Source of the DNA: Pokkaliibacter sp046614695
Lineage (GTDB): Bacteria > Pseudomonadota > Gammaproteobacteria > Pseudomonadales > Balneatricaceae
Reading direction: 5' to 3'
Length of the DNA stretch: 64,000 nucleotides
Assembly (NCBI RefSeq): GCF_046614695.1
Contig: NZ_JBKKHQ010000007.1
Coordinates: forward strand, 124,001 to 188,000
Shown here: positions 34,840-43,811 of the stretch, in pieces
Position numbering within the stretch: the first letter of the stretch is position 1
How the letters are laid out: each line of letters begins with the position of its first letter
Program-made: the position numbers and the translations under genes
Notes under the pieces: generated by a model
Database searches by the model: none
What the model was told of the DNA's origin: nothing
What the model saw: the letters and a program-made list of their open reading frames with translations, nothing else

Positions 34840-35306
34840 TGAAAGTCCGCTTGCTCGCCGTTGGCTCGCGGATGCCCTCGTGGGTTGAAACCGGTTACCA
34901 GGAATACGCCAAGCGTTTGCCTTCAGATATGACTCTGGAACTGGTCGAGCTGCCTATGGGGCATCGCGGTAAAAATGCTGACCTGGCGCGAGCCATTCGC
35001 TCTGAGGGTGATGCCATGCTGGCAGCCATTCCTCAGGGCGATCGTGTGATTGCCCTTGATGTTCTGGGTAAGTCCTGGAGTACGGAGCAACTTGCCAGCA
35101 CGCTTGGCGACTGGCGTATGGAAGGCGGTAACGTCAGCCTGTTGGTTGGTGGTCCTGATGGTCTTGACCCCCGCTGCTTGCAGCGAGCTGATGCGAAATG
35201 GTCGTTATCGGCGCTGACGCTTCCTCATCCTTTGGTCAGAATTGTTCTGGCCGAGCAGCTCTATCGCGCCTGGACGATTCTCCAGGGACATCCCTACCAT
35301 AAGTAA
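34839..35306 (+). CDS. rlmH: 23S rRNA pseudouridine(1915) N3-methyltransferase
   Basis: RlmH (155 residues) is a SPOUT-class SAM methyltransferase of the large-subunit decoding loop. It shows MKVRLLAVGSRMPSWVETGYQEYAKRLP (read in part), VIALDVLGKSWSTEQLA, the knot motif LLVGGPDGL and the C-terminal HPLVRIVLAEQLYRAW with GHPYHK at the end. The length matches E. coli RlmH exactly (155). Confidence 0.98.
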   Translation: MKVRLLAVGSRMPSWVETGYQEYAKRLPSDMTLELVELPMGHRGKNADLARAIRSEGDAMLAAIPQGDRVIALDVLGKSWSTEQLASTLGDWRMEGGNVSLLVGGPDGLDPRCLQRADAKWSLSALTLPHPLVRIVLAEQLYRAWTILQGHPYHK

Positions 35307-35312
35307 TACGGC

Positions 35313-37259
35313 ATGTTTGGCTCTTCCTTCCGCGATCAGCTCACTATTCGTAATCATGGCCAGGAGCGTCGGATTTTCAGCTCCCGGGCGGTGATTGCGT
35401 GGGTGTTGATCATGCTGATGGTACTGGGGCTGGTGGCCCGGCTGCTGTATTTGCAGGTCTATCAGTACGAGCGTTATATCACGCTGTCGGACCAGAACCG
35501 TGTGCAGCTGGTGCCGGTGGCTCCGACGCGCGGACTGATCTACGACACGGATGGTAATCTGCTGGCGGATAATCGCCCCAACTTCTCACTGACCATTACC
35601 AAAGAGAAGGTGGATGATATGGACAAGCTGCTGGATCGGCTTGGCCAGATTATCAGTCTTGATCAGGATGATGTTCAGCGCTTTAAGCGTCGCCTGAACC
35701 TGCGTCGACGTCCCTTCGAGTCTGTTCCCCTTAAATTGTCGCTGGATGAGCGTGAAATCGCGGCGATCTCCGTTAATCTTTATCGCTTGCCCGGTGTTCA
35801 GGTCGAGGCTGATTTGGTTCGGCATTATCCCTACGGGGCTGCACTGGCCCATGCGCTGGGGTATGTCGGTCGCATTAACGAGCGTGAACTGCAGAAGGTT
35901 GACGCGGAAAATTACAGTGCCACTCATTACATCGGTAAGCTGGGTGTCGAACGTTATTACGAAGATGCACTGCACGGCGAAGTTGGGCTTCAGAAAGTGG
36001 AGACCAATGCCCGCGGTCGTATCCTGCGGGTGCTTGAGCGGGATACGCCCATCCCTGGTCTGGATCTGACGCTCTATCTCAACATGAAGCTGCAGCGTGC
36101 TGCAGAGAAGGCGCTAAAAGGCCAGCGTGCCGCGCTGGTGGCGTTGGATCCGAACACCGGCGGTATTCTGGCGCTGGTCAGTGAGCCAGGCTACGACCCT
36201 AACGAATTTGTCACCGGTATCAGTTTTTCCCGTTATAAGGCGCTGCAGGATGATCCCAACTTACCGCTCTTCAACCGAGCGCTGACAGGGCGCTACCCGC
36301 CTGCATCAACGGTCAAGCCGATGATGGGGATTGCTGCGAACGATTCCGGAACCATTGGTCTTAACTACACGGTTTTTGATCCGGGCTATTACCAGATTGG
36401 TGGTAAGGGTCGTCTGTATCGTGACTGGAAGCGCTGGGGACATGGCTTGCTGAATCTGCGCCAGGCCATTGCCCAGTCTTGCGACGTCTTCTTTTACGAT
36501 GTTGGTCACAAAATGGGCATCGATACCATGTCGAGCTGGCTACATCGCTTTGGCTACGGGCAGGTCGGGAGTCTGGACTTACCTGAAGCCAGCCGCGGTA
36601 TTCTGCCTTCCAGAGAATGGAAGCAGCGCCTGTACAAGCAGCCCTGGTACCCCGGCGATACCGTCAATATGAGTATCGGTCAGGGTTATCTTTTGGCCAC
36701 ACCGATGCAGTTGGCAACTTCCACCGCCATTATCGCGAATCATGGTAAGTGGCTGATGCCGCGGATGCTGAAGCATTTCGGGACACCAGAGCATCCGGTG
36801 ACAGCTCAGATGGATTCGCGAGTAGCCGAGTATGAAAAAATGGCTGCAGAAGAGCGTGCCCAGTTACCCGGTGATATCAAGCTCAAGGATGATGGCCTTT
36901 GGGACTACGTTATTCAGGGCATGAAGGATGTGACCAGCGGTCCGCATGGCACAGCACGTTCTCTTGGGAAAAACAGCACTTATGTAATCGCCGGTAAAAC
37001 CGGTACTGCGCAGGTGGTCGGCATCAAACAGGATGAGCGCTACGATGCCAGCAAACTCTCCGAGCGTAACCGTGACCATCACCTTTTTGTTGGCTTTGCC
37101 CCGGCGGATGATCCAAAAATTGTGGTCTCTATCATCGTCGAAAATGGCGGCGGCGGCGGTGGATCTGCACTTATCGCCAAAAAAGTGATGGATGCCTATC
37201 TTCTCGGCAAAGATCCCGATGACGATAACGTCGAGTTGTCCAATGAGCCAAGTGACTGA
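35313..37259 (+). CDS. mrdA: Penicillin-binding protein 2, peptidoglycan DD-transpeptidase
   Basis: PBP2 cross-links side-wall peptidoglycan in the elongasome. The 648-residue product has one TM segment at about residues 25-48 and a pedestal domain (APTRGLIYDTDGNLLADN). The transpeptidase domain carries S332-xx-K335 (PPASTVKP), the SCD triad at 389-391 and KTGTA at 562-566. A glycine run, NGGGGGGS, stands near residue 625. It starts seven bases after rlmH and precedes mrdB, its RodA partner. Confidence 0.97.
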   Translation: MFGSSFRDQLTIRNHGQERRIFSSRAVIAWVLIMLMVLGLVARLLYLQVYQYERYITLSDQNRVQLVPVAPTRGLIYDTDGNLLADNRPNFSLTITKEKVDDMDKLLDRLGQIISLDQDDVQRFKRRLNLRRRPFESVPLKLSLDEREIAAISVNLYRLPGVQVEADLVRHYPYGAALAHALGYVGRINERELQKVDAENYSATHYIGKLGVERYYEDALHGEVGLQKVETNARGRILRVLERDTPIPGLDLTLYLNMKLQRAAEKALKGQRAALVALDPNTGGILALVSEPGYDPNEFVTGISFSRYKALQDDPNLPLFNRALTGRYPPASTVKPMMGIAANDSGTIGLNYTVFDPGYYQIGGKGRLYRDWKRWGHGLLNLRQAIAQSCDVFFYDVGHKMGIDTMSSWLHRFGYGQVGSLDLPEASRGILPSREWKQRLYKQPWYPGDTVNMSIGQGYLLATPMQLATSTAIIANHGKWLMPRMLKHFGTPEHPVTAQMDSRVAEYEKMAAEERAQLPGDIKLKDDGLWDYVIQGMKDVTSGPHGTARSLGKNSTYVIAGKTGTAQVVGIKQDERYDASKLSERNRDHHLFVGFAPADDPKIVVSIIVENGGGGGGSALIAKKVMDAYLLGKDPDDDNVELSNEPSD

Positions 37260-37297
37260 GGGGTGACGATGTTATTCAGAATTTCAGGAGTCCGGGT

Positions 37298-38440
37298 GTG
37301 AATCAGGTCGACTTTCAGCGCTCACTTAAAGATGGCAAAGGGCTGAGTAAGCCACCTACCGTCTGGCAGCGGTTACACCTCGACCCCTGGTTGCTGTTGC
37401 CTATTCTGATGCTGATGGGCTATGGCCTGGTGATTCTCTACAGCGCCTCGGAAGGGGACATGGGTTACGTGGAGCGTCAGGCTGCGCGTTTTATGCTGGC
37501 ATTTGTGGTGATGTGGGGCTTTGCCTGGATTTCGCCAAGGCATCTTCGCATGCTCGCGCCCTGGCTGTACTCATTGGGAATCGTCCTGCTGCTGGCGGTC
37601 ATTTTTGTCGGTGTGGGCGCCAAAGGTGCTCAGCGCTGGCTGGAAATTCCAGGCTTGCCGCGATTCCAGCCTGCGGAGCTGATGAAGTTGGTGCTACCGA
37701 TGACCATTGCTCTGTGGCTCTCCAATCACAAGATCCCACCCCGGATTTCTCATATTTTTATTGGTTTGGTGATCATTGCTGTCCCTGTCCTGCTGATCGC
37801 CAAGCAGCCTGATCTGGGCACCTCTGTGCTAATCGGTGCATCAGGTGTGTTCGCGATTCTTTTCTCCGGTATTCCATGGCGCTGGGTTTTTCTGGCGGGT
37901 GGGAGTGGTCTGGCCTGTCTGCCAGGGCTCTGGTATTTCATGAGGGATTACCAGCGTCAGCGTGTTCTAACCTTTCTGGATCCGGAGAGTGATCCGCTGG
38001 GTGCGGGCTGGAATATTATTCAGTCGAAGACTGCGATCGGCAGTGGTGGCCTCTTCGGTAAGGGATGGATGCATGGCACCCAGTCGCAGCTGCACTTTCT
38101 GCCAGAGAGTCATACTGACTTTATCGTGGCCGTACTCGGCGAGGAGTTTGGCTTTATCGGTATCGGCGCATTACTGATCATTTATCTAATGATCATTGCC
38201 CGCGCGTTGTATCTGTCGACGCAGGCCGAAGATGTGTTTGGCCGCTTGCTGTCAGGCTCGCTGGTGCTGACTTTCTTTGTTTATGTTTTTGTGAATATCG
38301 GTATGGTCAGTGGGATTTTGCCGGTGGTAGGGGTGCCTCTGCCCTTGGTGTCCTACGGCGGTACCTCGGTGGTTACATTGCTATCGAGCTTTGGTATGGT
38401 GATGTCGGTGCATTTTCATCGTCAACATCGACCACATTAG
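37298..38440 (+). CDS. mrdB: Rod-shape protein RodA, peptidoglycan glycosyltransferase
   Basis: A 380-residue SEDS-family polymerase with about ten membrane segments, working with PBP2 to build the side wall. It shows GAQRWLEIPGLPRFQPAELMKLVLP, ILIAKQPDLGTSVLIG and the late QSQLHFLPESHTDFIVAVLGEEFGFIG, then PLVSYGGTSVV (longer motifs read in part). The start is GTG 37298 with AGGAG seven bases upstream. It stands 38 bases after mrdA. Confidence 0.97.
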   Translation: MNQVDFQRSLKDGKGLSKPPTVWQRLHLDPWLLLPILMLMGYGLVILYSASEGDMGYVERQAARFMLAFVVMWGFAWISPRHLRMLAPWLYSLGIVLLLAVIFVGVGAKGAQRWLEIPGLPRFQPAELMKLVLPMTIALWLSNHKIPPRISHIFIGLVIIAVPVLLIAKQPDLGTSVLIGASGVFAILFSGIPWRWVFLAGGSGLACLPGLWYFMRDYQRQRVLTFLDPESDPLGAGWNIIQSKTAIGSGGLFGKGWMHGTQSQLHFLPESHTDFIVAVLGEEFGFIGIGALLIIYLMIIARALYLSTQAEDVFGRLLSGSLVLTFFVYVFVNIGMVSGILPVVGVPLPLVSYGGTSVVTLLSSFGMVMSVHFHRQHRPH

Positions 38441-38476
38441 GGTCTCGGCTCACTCCAATCGTCATATAAGGTCACT

Positions 38477-39484
38477 ATGTTTAAAGCCGCATTATCTTTA
38501 CCTTTGACCCTTGCCCTCTCTTTTTCTGCCGCCGCAACTCATGCTGGCGATTACGCCTCCACCCCTGAAGCTCAGGCGATCATTAAACAGCTTGCCAAAG
38601 AAGGTATTAGCGAGGCCTGGACAGCAAAAGCCATCAGCCAGGCTGAGCGAAAAGAGTCCATCCTTGAAGCGATGGATCGTCCCGCTGAGAAACGTCTTAA
38701 CTGGACGGGCTATCGTAAAATCTTTCTTACTCAGGCGCGTATCAAAAACGGTGTGACTTTCTGGAACCAGAATGAAAAAGCACTGGCTCGTGCTGAAGCT
38801 GAGTTTGGTGTTCCCGCTGAAATTATCGTGGCCATCATTGGTGTTGAAACCAGCTACGGCACCAACATGGGCAGCTACCGGATTATCGACTCCCTATCGA
38901 CACTGGGTTTTGACTACCCGCGCCGGGGCGAGTTTTTCCGTAAGGAACTGACCAACTTTCTGCGTCTTGCGTACAAGGAAAAGTTTGATCCTGCGAGCCT
39001 GAAAGGTTCGTACGCCGGTGCAATGGGCTATGGCCAGTTTATGCCCAGCAGCTATCTTGATTACGCCGTGGACTATAGCGGCGATGGTATTCCGGACATC
39101 TGGGATAACGCAGACGATGCCATCGGCAGTGTCGCCAACTATTTCAAAAAACATGGCTGGCTGGTCGATGGCGTTACAGTGTTGCCTGTTAATCCTCCCG
39201 CGGATGGCAGCTGGAAGCTCTCGTTGAGTGATGGCCTGAAGCCCGAAACCCCCATGAACACCTTGCGTGCTCAAGGCCTTAAAGTGCCTGAATTTCTTGG
39301 TAATGAAATGGGTAATCTGATGGCCTTTGAGACTGATGATGGTGTCCAGTATTGGCTGGGGATGAACAACTTCTACGCCATCAGCCGCTATAACCATAGT
39401 CGTTTTTACTCACTGGCGGTTTATCAGCTGGCGCACGCTATCAAAAATGCTCGTGACAATATGAATGCGGGAGACAAACCGTGA
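38477..39484 (+). CDS. mltB: Lytic murein transglycosylase B
   Basis: A 335-residue family 3 lytic transglycosylase that cleaves the glycan strands of peptidoglycan. The signal peptide is cleaved after HA near residue 23. The catalytic glutamate is E124 in AIIGVETSYGTNMG, followed by GAMGYGQFMPSSYLDYAVDYSGDG (read in part). It has no lipobox, so unlike E. coli MltB it should be soluble in the periplasm. AAGG precedes the ATG. The stop overlaps the GTG start of rlpA by four bases. Confidence 0.95.
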   Translation: MFKAALSLPLTLALSFSAAATHAGDYASTPEAQAIIKQLAKEGISEAWTAKAISQAERKESILEAMDRPAEKRLNWTGYRKIFLTQARIKNGVTFWNQNEKALARAEAEFGVPAEIIVAIIGVETSYGTNMGSYRIIDSLSTLGFDYPRRGEFFRKELTNFLRLAYKEKFDPASLKGSYAGAMGYGQFMPSSYLDYAVDYSGDGIPDIWDNADDAIGSVANYFKKHGWLVDGVTVLPVNPPADGSWKLSLSDGLKPETPMNTLRAQGLKVPEFLGNEMGNLMAFETDDGVQYWLGMNNFYAISRYNHSRFYSLAVYQLAHAIKNARDNMNAGDKP

Positions 39485-40455
39485 AGCTCGTTTTTTCCTC
39501 GCTGTGTATCACGGTTTTTAGTTTATCTCTGGCAGGCTGTTCCTCTTCACCAACTAAAACGGAAAACGCCGGCCGCTATAGTATCAATCAGGACCGCGGT
39601 CCTGACGAACTCAAGGATGTCAGTAACATCCCGGATGCCGTGCCTGAAGTGCTGCCTTATTCCAAATACGGCAATGGCCCGACGTATACCGTGTGGGGGA
39701 AGACGTATCAGGTTATGCCCACGCACATTGGCTATAAGGCCGAAGGCCTGGGTTCCTGGTATGGTCAGAAATTCCATGGACATCGTACTTCCAGTGGTGA
39801 AATGTACGACCTGTATGGCATGACGGCGGCACACAAGACTTTGCCTATCCCCAGTTTTGCCAAAGTCACCGATCTGGATAATGGCCGCAGTGTGATTGTT
39901 AAGGTTAATGACCGGGGACCGTTCCACTCCGACCGTATCATGGACCTTTCCTATGCAGCGGCAGCCAAGTTGGGTTATGTGAACAAGGGAACTGCCCATC
40001 TGCGTGTTGAATCCATTGATGCTGCTCATTGGAATGGCAGCGGAAGTTCCACAATTGTGCAAACCGCACCACTGTCCAACGATTCGGGCCTGAGCGGTGC
40101 CTCTGTGTCCTCAGCGCCTGCGCCAGCGGTGGTGCCTCGCGTTCAGAAAGTTGCTCCAACTCCCGTCTCACCGGCAACTCAGCCCGAGCAAGGCATTGCT
40201 AATCAAGGGGTTGTCCCTGGCGATTATTTGCAGGTCGCTGCATTTAGTACCCAGCAAGCTGCTGTTAGCCTTAGCCAAAGATTGAAACAAGAACTTGGCG
40301 AGTCCCGTGCTAAAGTCACTGCGGCCACCGTTAATGGTCAGCAGCTCTATCGCGTCAAGATTGGTCCTCTTCGTCCCGGCGAAGATGTAACTTCCTTGAC
40401 TGCTGGACTTCAGGGGATCGGTTTGAGTCAGCCTTACATCGTCAGATTGCCCTAA
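39481..40455 (+). CDS. rlpA: Septal ring lytic transglycosylase RlpA
   Basis: A 324-residue outer-membrane lipoprotein with lipobox LAGC (C20), a double-psi beta barrel with ASWYG-type GLGSWYGQKFHGHRTSSGEMYD (read in part) and VKVNDRGPFHSDRIMDLSYAAA, and a Pro/Ala linker. A SPOR domain at the C-terminus (about 245-324, LQVAAFSTQQAAVSLSQRL) binds denuded peptidoglycan at the septum. The start is GTG 39481 with GGGAG upstream. It follows mltB in the conserved mrdB-mltB-rlpA-dacA order. Confidence 0.95.
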   Translation: MKLVFSSLCITVFSLSLAGCSSSPTKTENAGRYSINQDRGPDELKDVSNIPDAVPEVLPYSKYGNGPTYTVWGKTYQVMPTHIGYKAEGLGSWYGQKFHGHRTSSGEMYDLYGMTAAHKTLPIPSFAKVTDLDNGRSVIVKVNDRGPFHSDRIMDLSYAAAAKLGYVNKGTAHLRVESIDAAHWNGSGSSTIVQTAPLSNDSGLSGASVSSAPAPAVVPRVQKVAPTPVSPATQPEQGIANQGVVPGDYLQVAAFSTQQAAVSLSQRLKQELGESRAKVTAATVNGQQLYRVKIGPLRPGEDVTSLTAGLQGIGLSQPYIVRLP

Positions 40456-40568
40456 AACACTGTTTTAAGGGCTGTCTGGGCCGTCGCAGGGAATGGACTG
40501 CCGGACGTAATGGTACCGCCGATTAGACCTGTTACTCACTTTTAAAGAATCAAAGACCGAAGCCTAAG

Positions 40569-41777
40569 ATGTTGAATATTCTATCCCTCCGTGGTGTCCG
40601 CGCCTTCACTGCGATGGCCATGCTGGTCATCAGTCATCATGTCATGGCTGCTGACAGCCAGCCTGCTGTAACACCAGCTGCTGACAGTCCGGTTCAGGGG
40701 TTTATGCCACCCGTGCCGGAAGTGGCTGCCAAATCTTATGTGCTTATGGAGGCTTCTACCGGTCAGATTCTTGCAACTAGTAATCCCCATCAACGCCTTC
40801 CTCCCGCCAGCTTGACCAAGCTGATGACCGCTTACATCGCGGAGTCAGAAATGGATCATGGTCGCCTGAAACCGACAGACCTGGTCAATATCAGTGTTAA
40901 TGCCTGGAAAACCGGTGGTTCGCGCATGTTCGTGCGTGAGGGAACTCAGGTTTCCGTCATGGATCTGATGCGCGGTATCGTGATTCAGTCCGGTAACGAT
41001 GCAACGGTTGCTATGGCAGAGCATATTGCCGGTAGTGAAGATGCCTTTGCTGATCTGATGAATCAGATGGCGCAGCGTTTGGGCATGAAAGACACTCATT
41101 TCATGAATCCAACGGGCCTGCCGCATCCTGATCACTACTCCAGTGCTTTTGATATGGCCATTCTGGCCCGGGATATTATCGAGAACTATCCTGATCACTA
41201 TGCGCTGTACTCTGAGAAAGAGTTCACCTACAACAACATTCGTCAGCCAAACCGCAACCTGTTGCTGGATCGTGACCCAAGTGTTGATGGTCTGAAAACA
41301 GGCCATACCGATGAAGCGGGTTACTGTCTTGTAGCTTCGGCCAAGCGTGATAACACCCGCTTGATTGGAGTCGAGTTTGGTACCGACAGCATTCAGGCTC
41401 GTGCGCAGGAAATGCAGAAGCTGCTTTCTTATGGCTTCCGCTACTATGAAACCCAGCACCTTTATAAAGCTGCCCAGCCGCTGGAAAGCCTGCGTATCTG
41501 GGGTGGTGATGTGGATCAGGTGTCGGTAGGTACCGAGAAAGCGCTGGATGTTGTCATCCCACGTGGTCAGGCCGGTAATCTGAAAGCCTCCCTCGAGCTT
41601 AACCATGCGCTGGAAGCTCCGATTGCTCAGGGTGAGCAAATGGGAACGGTACAGATCAAACTGGGCGATAATGTTATTCGCGAAGTACCGCTTGTTGCGC
41701 TGAATCCCATTAATGAAGGTGGCTTCTTCAAGCGTCTGTCTGACAGCGTGGTTCGGCGCGTTCAGGGCTGGTTCTGA
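40569..41777 (+). CDS. dacA: D-alanyl-D-alanine carboxypeptidase (PBP5/6-type)
   Basis: A 402-residue low-molecular-weight PBP that trims terminal D-Ala from peptidoglycan. It has a signal peptide (cleavage after MAA near residue 28), the active-site S81-xx-K84 (PASLTKLM), SGN at 140-142 and KTG at 242-244. The C-terminal domain ends in an amphipathic helix (FFKRLSDSVVRRVQGWF) for membrane anchoring. It precedes dat by 34 bases, a functional link because both handle D-amino acids. Confidence 0.97.
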   Translation: MLNILSLRGVRAFTAMAMLVISHHVMAADSQPAVTPAADSPVQGFMPPVPEVAAKSYVLMEASTGQILATSNPHQRLPPASLTKLMTAYIAESEMDHGRLKPTDLVNISVNAWKTGGSRMFVREGTQVSVMDLMRGIVIQSGNDATVAMAEHIAGSEDAFADLMNQMAQRLGMKDTHFMNPTGLPHPDHYSSAFDMAILARDIIENYPDHYALYSEKEFTYNNIRQPNRNLLLDRDPSVDGLKTGHTDEAGYCLVASAKRDNTRLIGVEFGTDSIQARAQEMQKLLSYGFRYYETQHLYKAAQPLESLRIWGGDVDQVSVGTEKALDVVIPRGQAGNLKASLELNHALEAPIAQGEQMGTVQIKLGDNVIREVPLVALNPINEGGFFKRLSDSVVRRVQGWF

Positions 41778-41811
41778 TTACCGTCATCATTTAACTGACA
41801 GGAAGCTGGAT

Positions 41812-42687
41812 ATGGAGACACTCGTCTATCTCAATGGCCAGTATCTTCCAGCTTCAGAAGCGAAAGTCTCGGTCTTTGACCGGGGCTTTCTTTTTGCTGA
41901 TGCTGTCTACGAAGTTATTCCCTATGTAGACGGGCAGGGCGTTGAGCTTGAAGCCCATCTGGAACGTTTGCAGCATAGTCTTGCCGCCATTGATCTGGTC
42001 TGTAATGCACCCTGGACTGAAATTTTTGATCGTCTGGCGCAGCAGTTTGATGCCAGCTCAGCTGCAGCTCATCATGGTCATATCAGCCTGAGTTTTTATC
42101 TTCAGATATCGCGCGGTGCGGATCTTTCCCGGCGCGTCTCTCCCAGCGCAGAACTTAGTCCGACGGTCTTTGTTTACGCCCAGCCATCGCCACCTCCCAT
42201 GCGACGCAACGTGCAGGATATTCCTGCTGTTTCCGTAGTCTTGATGCCCGATATACGCTGGGGGCGCTGTGATATCAAATCCACGATGCTGCTACCCAAT
42301 ATTCTGGCACGTCAAACGGCGATGAAAGCCGGTGCCGAAGAAGCACTACTGGTTCGCGACGGCTATGTTATCGAGGGAAGTAGCTCCAACCTGTTCTGTG
42401 TTCATGAAGGAGAGCTTTATACGCCTCCACTGGGTGAGCAGATGCTGGGAGGAACGACACGAGCGTTAACGCTGACCTTGGCTCAGGCTTTAGGTGTTCG
42501 TGTGCATGAGCAGGCGATTACCGAAGCCTTCTGTCTGGCTGCGGATGAGGTCTGGATAACCTCCTCTTCCCGGGGTGTTCTGCCTGTCGTAATGGTCGAT
42601 GGCAAGTCGATTGGTCATGGACAGAAAGGTGCTGTCTGGGAGCAGGTTGCTCGTGCCTACCAGCAACACCTTTATGAGTCTGACTAG
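41812..42687 (+). CDS. dat: D-amino acid aminotransferase, fold type IV PLP
   Basis: A 291-residue class IV aminotransferase. It has YLNGQYLPASEAKVSVFDRGF at the start, the PLP lysine K156 in RCDIKSTMLLPN, E188 in VIEGSSSNLF and the LGGTTRALTL phosphate loop. This pattern fits D-alanine transaminase, which would supply D-Glu or D-Ala for the wall; a branched-chain-like activity cannot be excluded. ATG 41812 with AGGAAG upstream is used rather than an in-frame ATG inside dacA. Confidence 0.88.
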   Translation: METLVYLNGQYLPASEAKVSVFDRGFLFADAVYEVIPYVDGQGVELEAHLERLQHSLAAIDLVCNAPWTEIFDRLAQQFDASSAAAHHGHISLSFYLQISRGADLSRRVSPSAELSPTVFVYAQPSPPPMRRNVQDIPAVSVVLMPDIRWGRCDIKSTMLLPNILARQTAMKAGAEEALLVRDGYVIEGSSSNLFCVHEGELYTPPLGEQMLGGTTRALTLTLAQALGVRVHEQAITEAFCLAADEVWITSSSRGVLPVVMVDGKSIGHGQKGAVWEQVARAYQQHLYESD

Positions 42688-42797
42688 ATTCCACGTTCCC
42701 CAAGAGTTCTATAGCCTTCGCTCATCAATCCTCTCTTCGCTCGTCTTTGCCTGCCTCCAGGGCTACTCAGTTTTCTGCTGAAAAAATCGACAATCTT

Positions 42798-42806
42798 TGC
42801 TATAGT
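42798..42806 (+). promoter_or_regulatory. Candidate extended -10 promoter for ybeD-lipB-lipA
   Basis: TGCTATAGT at 42798-42806 is an extended -10 element, 71 bases before the ybeD start and after the 3' end of dat. No good -35 is seen at 17 bases, as is common with extended -10 promoters. Confidence 0.4.
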
Positions 42807-42876
42807 GGCGCGCCTGTTTAAGCCGTCTCTGATGCGCTTTAGTTGTCCTTGTCGCTGCCTGCTCTGGAGTCACATC

Positions 42877-43155
42877 ATGAGTGATAAAGAACCTCAAGCT
42901 CCGAAAATCGAGTTTCCCTGTCACAATTATCCCGTAAAGATCGTGGGTGATAATGTGCCTCATTATGAAGTGACCGTACTTGAGATCGTTGAGCGTCATG
43001 CGCCAGGCTACGATCAGGGGCGAAATCGTACTAATCCCAGCAGTAATGGCCGCTTTGTTTCAATTACCGTCATGATTACCGCGACAGGGCCTGAACAGCT
43101 GCAGGCATTATTTGATGACTTGCGTGCCACCGGCTTGGTTCGCATGGTTCTCTGA
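42877..43155 (+). CDS. ybeD: DUF493 family protein YbeD
   Basis: A 92-residue small protein of the YbeD family (IEFPCHNYPVKIVGDN ... SSNGRFVSITVMITATGPEQLQALFDDLRAT, read in part). It has an ACT-like regulatory fold, and its biochemical role is unknown. It is linked with dacA and lipB across gammaproteobacteria. ATG 42877 has GGAG seven bases upstream. Its stop shares a base with the lipB start. Confidence 0.93.
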   Translation: MSDKEPQAPKIEFPCHNYPVKIVGDNVPHYEVTVLEIVERHAPGYDQGRNRTNPSSNGRFVSITVMITATGPEQLQALFDDLRATGLVRMVL

Positions 43156-43811
43156 TGGCCGAGCTGATCATTCGTCATCTGCCCGGAGCGCAGCCCTATG
43201 AGCCTTTATGGCATGGAATGCAGCGCTTTACCGCTGAGCGTACGGAAGAGACTCCTGATGAGCTTTGGCTGCTTGAGCATCAGCCTGTTTTTACCCAGGG
43301 ACAGGCCGGGAAAGCTGAGCACGTGCTGGCCCCCGGTGATATTCCTGTCGTCGGAGTTGATCGTGGCGGGCAGGTAACGTACCACGGTCCTGGTCAGCTG
43401 GTGGCGTATCTTCTGATTAATCTTCGCCGAAATAATCTCGGCGTTCGTCAGCTGGTCACGCTGATGGAGGAAGCGGTCGTTAGCATCCTTGCAGGCTGGG
43501 GGATTGAGGCTTATCCCAAGGCTGATGCGCCGGGTGTCTACGTTGCCGGTGATAAGATCTGTTCACTGGGTCTTCGCGTACGCCGAGGGTGCAGTTTTCA
43601 TGGCCTGGCGTTGAACGTTGCTATGGATCTTGAGCCCTTTAACCGTATTAATCCTTGTGGGTATCAGGGACTGGCGATGACGCAGGTTACTGCACATGCT
43701 CCGGCTGTTACCCTCGCGCAGGCTGCACAGGCCCTGCAAGAATACCTGACTGAAAAGTTAGGATATAATCACGTTTCTGTTGTTGCTGAACTGGACCCCA
43801 AGTATGTCTGA
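43155..43811 (+). CDS. lipB: Lipoyl(octanoyl) transferase
   Basis: LipB (218 residues) moves octanoyl groups from acyl carrier protein to lipoyl domains. It shows GGQVTYHGPGQLVAYLLINLRR, DAPGVYVAGDKICSLGLRVRRGCSFHGLALNV with the catalytic lysine (both read in part), and the catalytic cysteine in INPCGYQGLAMTQV. Translation is coupled to ybeD (TGATG). Its last codons overlap lipA, its pathway partner. Confidence 0.97.
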   Translation: MAELIIRHLPGAQPYEPLWHGMQRFTAERTEETPDELWLLEHQPVFTQGQAGKAEHVLAPGDIPVVGVDRGGQVTYHGPGQLVAYLLINLRRNNLGVRQLVTLMEEAVVSILAGWGIEAYPKADAPGVYVAGDKICSLGLRVRRGCSFHGLALNVAMDLEPFNRINPCGYQGLAMTQVTAHAPAVTLAQAAQALQEYLTEKLGYNHVSVVAELDPKYV